From Betaproteobacteria bacterium (GTDB lineage: Bacteria; Pseudomonadota; Gammaproteobacteria; Burkholderiales; SG8-41), in the NCBI GenBank assembly GCA_025356695.1, contig JANXSE010000311.1, positions 1 to 21,691 on the forward strand: DNA of 21,691 nt, in the 5' to 3' direction. This document shows, one piece after another, positions 20,668 to 21,691 of this stretch (position 1 is the first letter of the stretch; each line of letters opens with the position of its first letter). The position numbers were made by a program, and so were the translations under genes. The notes beneath the pieces are model-generated. The model saw only the letters and a list, made by a program, of their open reading frames with translations. It made no database searches and was not told the origin of the DNA.

Positions 20668-20676
20668 TGTGGATAA
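20668..20676 (-). promoter_or_regulatory. DnaA box
   Basis: TGTGGATAA on the plus strand is TTATCCACA on the minus strand, an exact match to the high-affinity DnaA box. It lies 80 bases before the dnaA start and 45 bases upstream of the rpmH -35, so DnaA bound here could control its own gene or contribute to an origin. Confidence 0.8.
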
Positions 20677-20756
20677 CTCTTCCTAAAACCGCTAAACTTC
20701 GCCATCCCCAAGGTCGGCCCATCCGCCTACAATAAAACCAATTTTCCTGCCCTGCG

Positions 20757-21691
20757 ATGAACAGTTTCTGGCGCTCTTGCCTCGATCACTTTGAAAAGCA
20801 ATTGCCGCCCCAGCAATTCAAAACGTGGATCAAGCCGCTTAAATTTCAAGCGATAGATCACGCGCTTACGCTTACCGCGCCCAATCGCTTTGTCTTGCAA
20901 TGGATCCGCGACCGCTTCTTGGGAGAAATTCAGCGTCTGGCGACCGAAAGCCTTGGTACCGAAGTAACGGTAACACTGGCCCTGGTAGAGAAAGCAGTGG
21001 CGGCCGCACCGGCACAACCGATTGTGGCCGAAAATCACGGCAACAAACCCAGCACCCGTGAAATCTCGCGGCTTAACCCCGAGTTTACATTCAAGACGTT
21101 CGTTACCGGCAAGGCGAATGAGCTTGCCCGCGCAGCCGCCATGCAGGTAGCTGAACGCCCCGGCGAGGCCTACAACCCCTTGTTCGTCTATGGCGGGGTC
21201 GGTCTCGGCAAGACCCACCTGATCCACGCCATCGGCAACCTGTTGCAGGAACGCAATCCGCAAAGCCGCATCCGCTACATCCACGCCGAGCAATACGTTT
21301 CGGATGTGGTGCGCGCCTACCAGCACAAGGCCTTTGACGATTTCAAACGTTATTACCATTCGCTCGATCTGCTGTTGATCGACGATATCCAGTTTTTCAG
21401 CGGCAAGAGCCGGACGCAGGAAGAGTTTTTTTACGCCTTCAATGCGCTACTCGAGTCCCGCAAACAGGTTGTCATTACCTGTGACACCTATCCGCGCGAA
21501 ATTGCCGGCATGGAAAACCGCCTGATCTCCCGTTTCGGCTGGGGGCTGACGGTTGCGGTCGAACCTCCTGAGCTTGAGATGCGCGTCGCCATTCTGTTAC
21601 GCAAGGCAGAAGCCGAAAACGTGCATCTCGACGAAGCAGTTGCATTTTTTATCGCCAGCCACAGTCAAACCAACGTTCGCGAACTCGAAGG
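20757..21691 (+). CDS. dnaA: Chromosomal replication initiator DnaA (3' end beyond the window)
   Basis: DnaA binds DnaA boxes and opens oriC. The first 311 codons are present and the frame is open to the window edge. Domain I (about 1-75) begins [16 protein letters not shown] and has TWIKPLKF (23-30). A short linker, domain II, covers about 80-107. The AAA+ domain has [17 protein letters not shown] (139-155, Walker A GGVGLGKT 146-153), Walker [11 protein letters not shown] (205-214), sensor [10 protein letters not shown] (241-249), [12 protein letters not shown] (253-264) with the arginine-finger region, and sensor II NVRELEG (306-312), split at the edge. Domain IV is outside the window. No Shine-Dalgarno motif is visible before the ATG. 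It is transcribed away from rpmH. Confidence 0.97.
   Translation, partial: MNSFWRSCLDHFEKQLPPQQFKTWIKPLKFQAIDHALTLTAPNRFVLQWIRDRFLGEIQRLATESLGTEVTVTLALVEKAVAAAPAQPIVAENHGNKPSTREISRLNPEFTFKTFVTGKANELARAAAMQVAERPGEAYNPLFVYGGVGLGKTHLIHAIGNLLQERNPQSRIRYIHAEQYVSDVVRAYQHKAFDDFKRYYHSLDLLLIDDIQFFSGKSRTQEEFFYAFNALLESRKQVVITCDTYPREIAGMENRLISRFGWGLTVAVEPPELEMRVAILLRKAEAENVHLDEAVAFFIASHSQTNVRELE

Larger units (their letters stand above)
20561..20756. other. rpmH-dnaA intergenic region, candidate origin or dnaA control region
   Basis: This 196-base spacer between the divergent rpmH and dnaA genes contains no gene. It holds one perfect DnaA box and the rpmH promoter. A -10-like TACAAT (20728-20733) precedes dnaA, but I see no good -35. 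The left half is AT-richer than the surroundings. In many relatives oriC lies next to dnaA, but a single box is too few to call an origin with confidence. Confidence 0.45.

Noticed and set aside
20727..21359. 210-codon open frame on the minus strand opposite dnaA
   Set aside because: It lies wholly antisense to the conserved AAA+ coding sequence of dnaA and resembles no protein family; it is a by-product of GC-rich codon use.

Overview
The window is the origin-proximal housekeeping block of a proteobacterial chromosome. The N-terminus of DnaA (tryptophan at residue 5, WIKPL motif) and the gene order rpmH-rnpA-yidC-mnmE-mnmG-rsmG-parA-parB-atpIBEFHAGDC followed by glmU-glmS fit a betaproteobacterium or a close relative best. 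That assignment is inferred from gene order and protein style; no rRNA gene is present to confirm it. GC content is moderately high (near 60% in typical lines), with a clearly AT-richer patch inside glpD.

Layout from right to left. The first 311 codons of dnaA run rightward off the window edge (20757 to end). Divergent from it, after a 196-bp spacer carrying one perfect DnaA box and a sigma70-like promoter, the rest of the block runs leftward on the minus strand. It starts with ribosomal protein L34 (rpmH), RNase P protein (rnpA), the membrane insertase YidC, the tRNA wobble-uridine modification pair MnmE and MnmG, the 16S rRNA methyltransferase RsmG, and the partition proteins ParA and ParB. 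Next come a promoter and the complete F-type ATP synthase operon (I, a, c, b, delta, alpha, gamma, beta, epsilon), closed by a good intrinsic terminator. Last are glpD, glmU and glmS. At the far left a DsbA-family periplasmic oxidase is encoded on the plus strand, converging with glmS.

How the genes work together. The right half holds replication initiation (DnaA and its box) and segregation (ParA, ParB and one perfect parS between mnmG and mnmE). These are mixed with translation and RNA-maturation genes and with YidC, which helps insert membrane proteins including ATP synthase c subunits. The middle is oxidative phosphorylation. The left end makes UDP-GlcNAc precursors for the cell wall (GlmS, GlmU), and glpD links glycerol-3-phosphate to the respiratory chain. 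Almost all genes point away from the presumed origin; only the dsbA-like gene is head-on.

I found no mobile element, CRISPR array, tRNA or rRNA, and no sign of a new defence or metabolic system. The points worth a second look are local: a composite palindrome at parS, the missing yidD gene with two hairpins in its place, an atpI gene whose start is unclear because its promoter sits on an in-frame stop, glpD lying between atpC and glmU, a two-residue insertion near the arginine finger of AtpA, and a glutaredoxin-like CPYC active site in the DsbA homologue.
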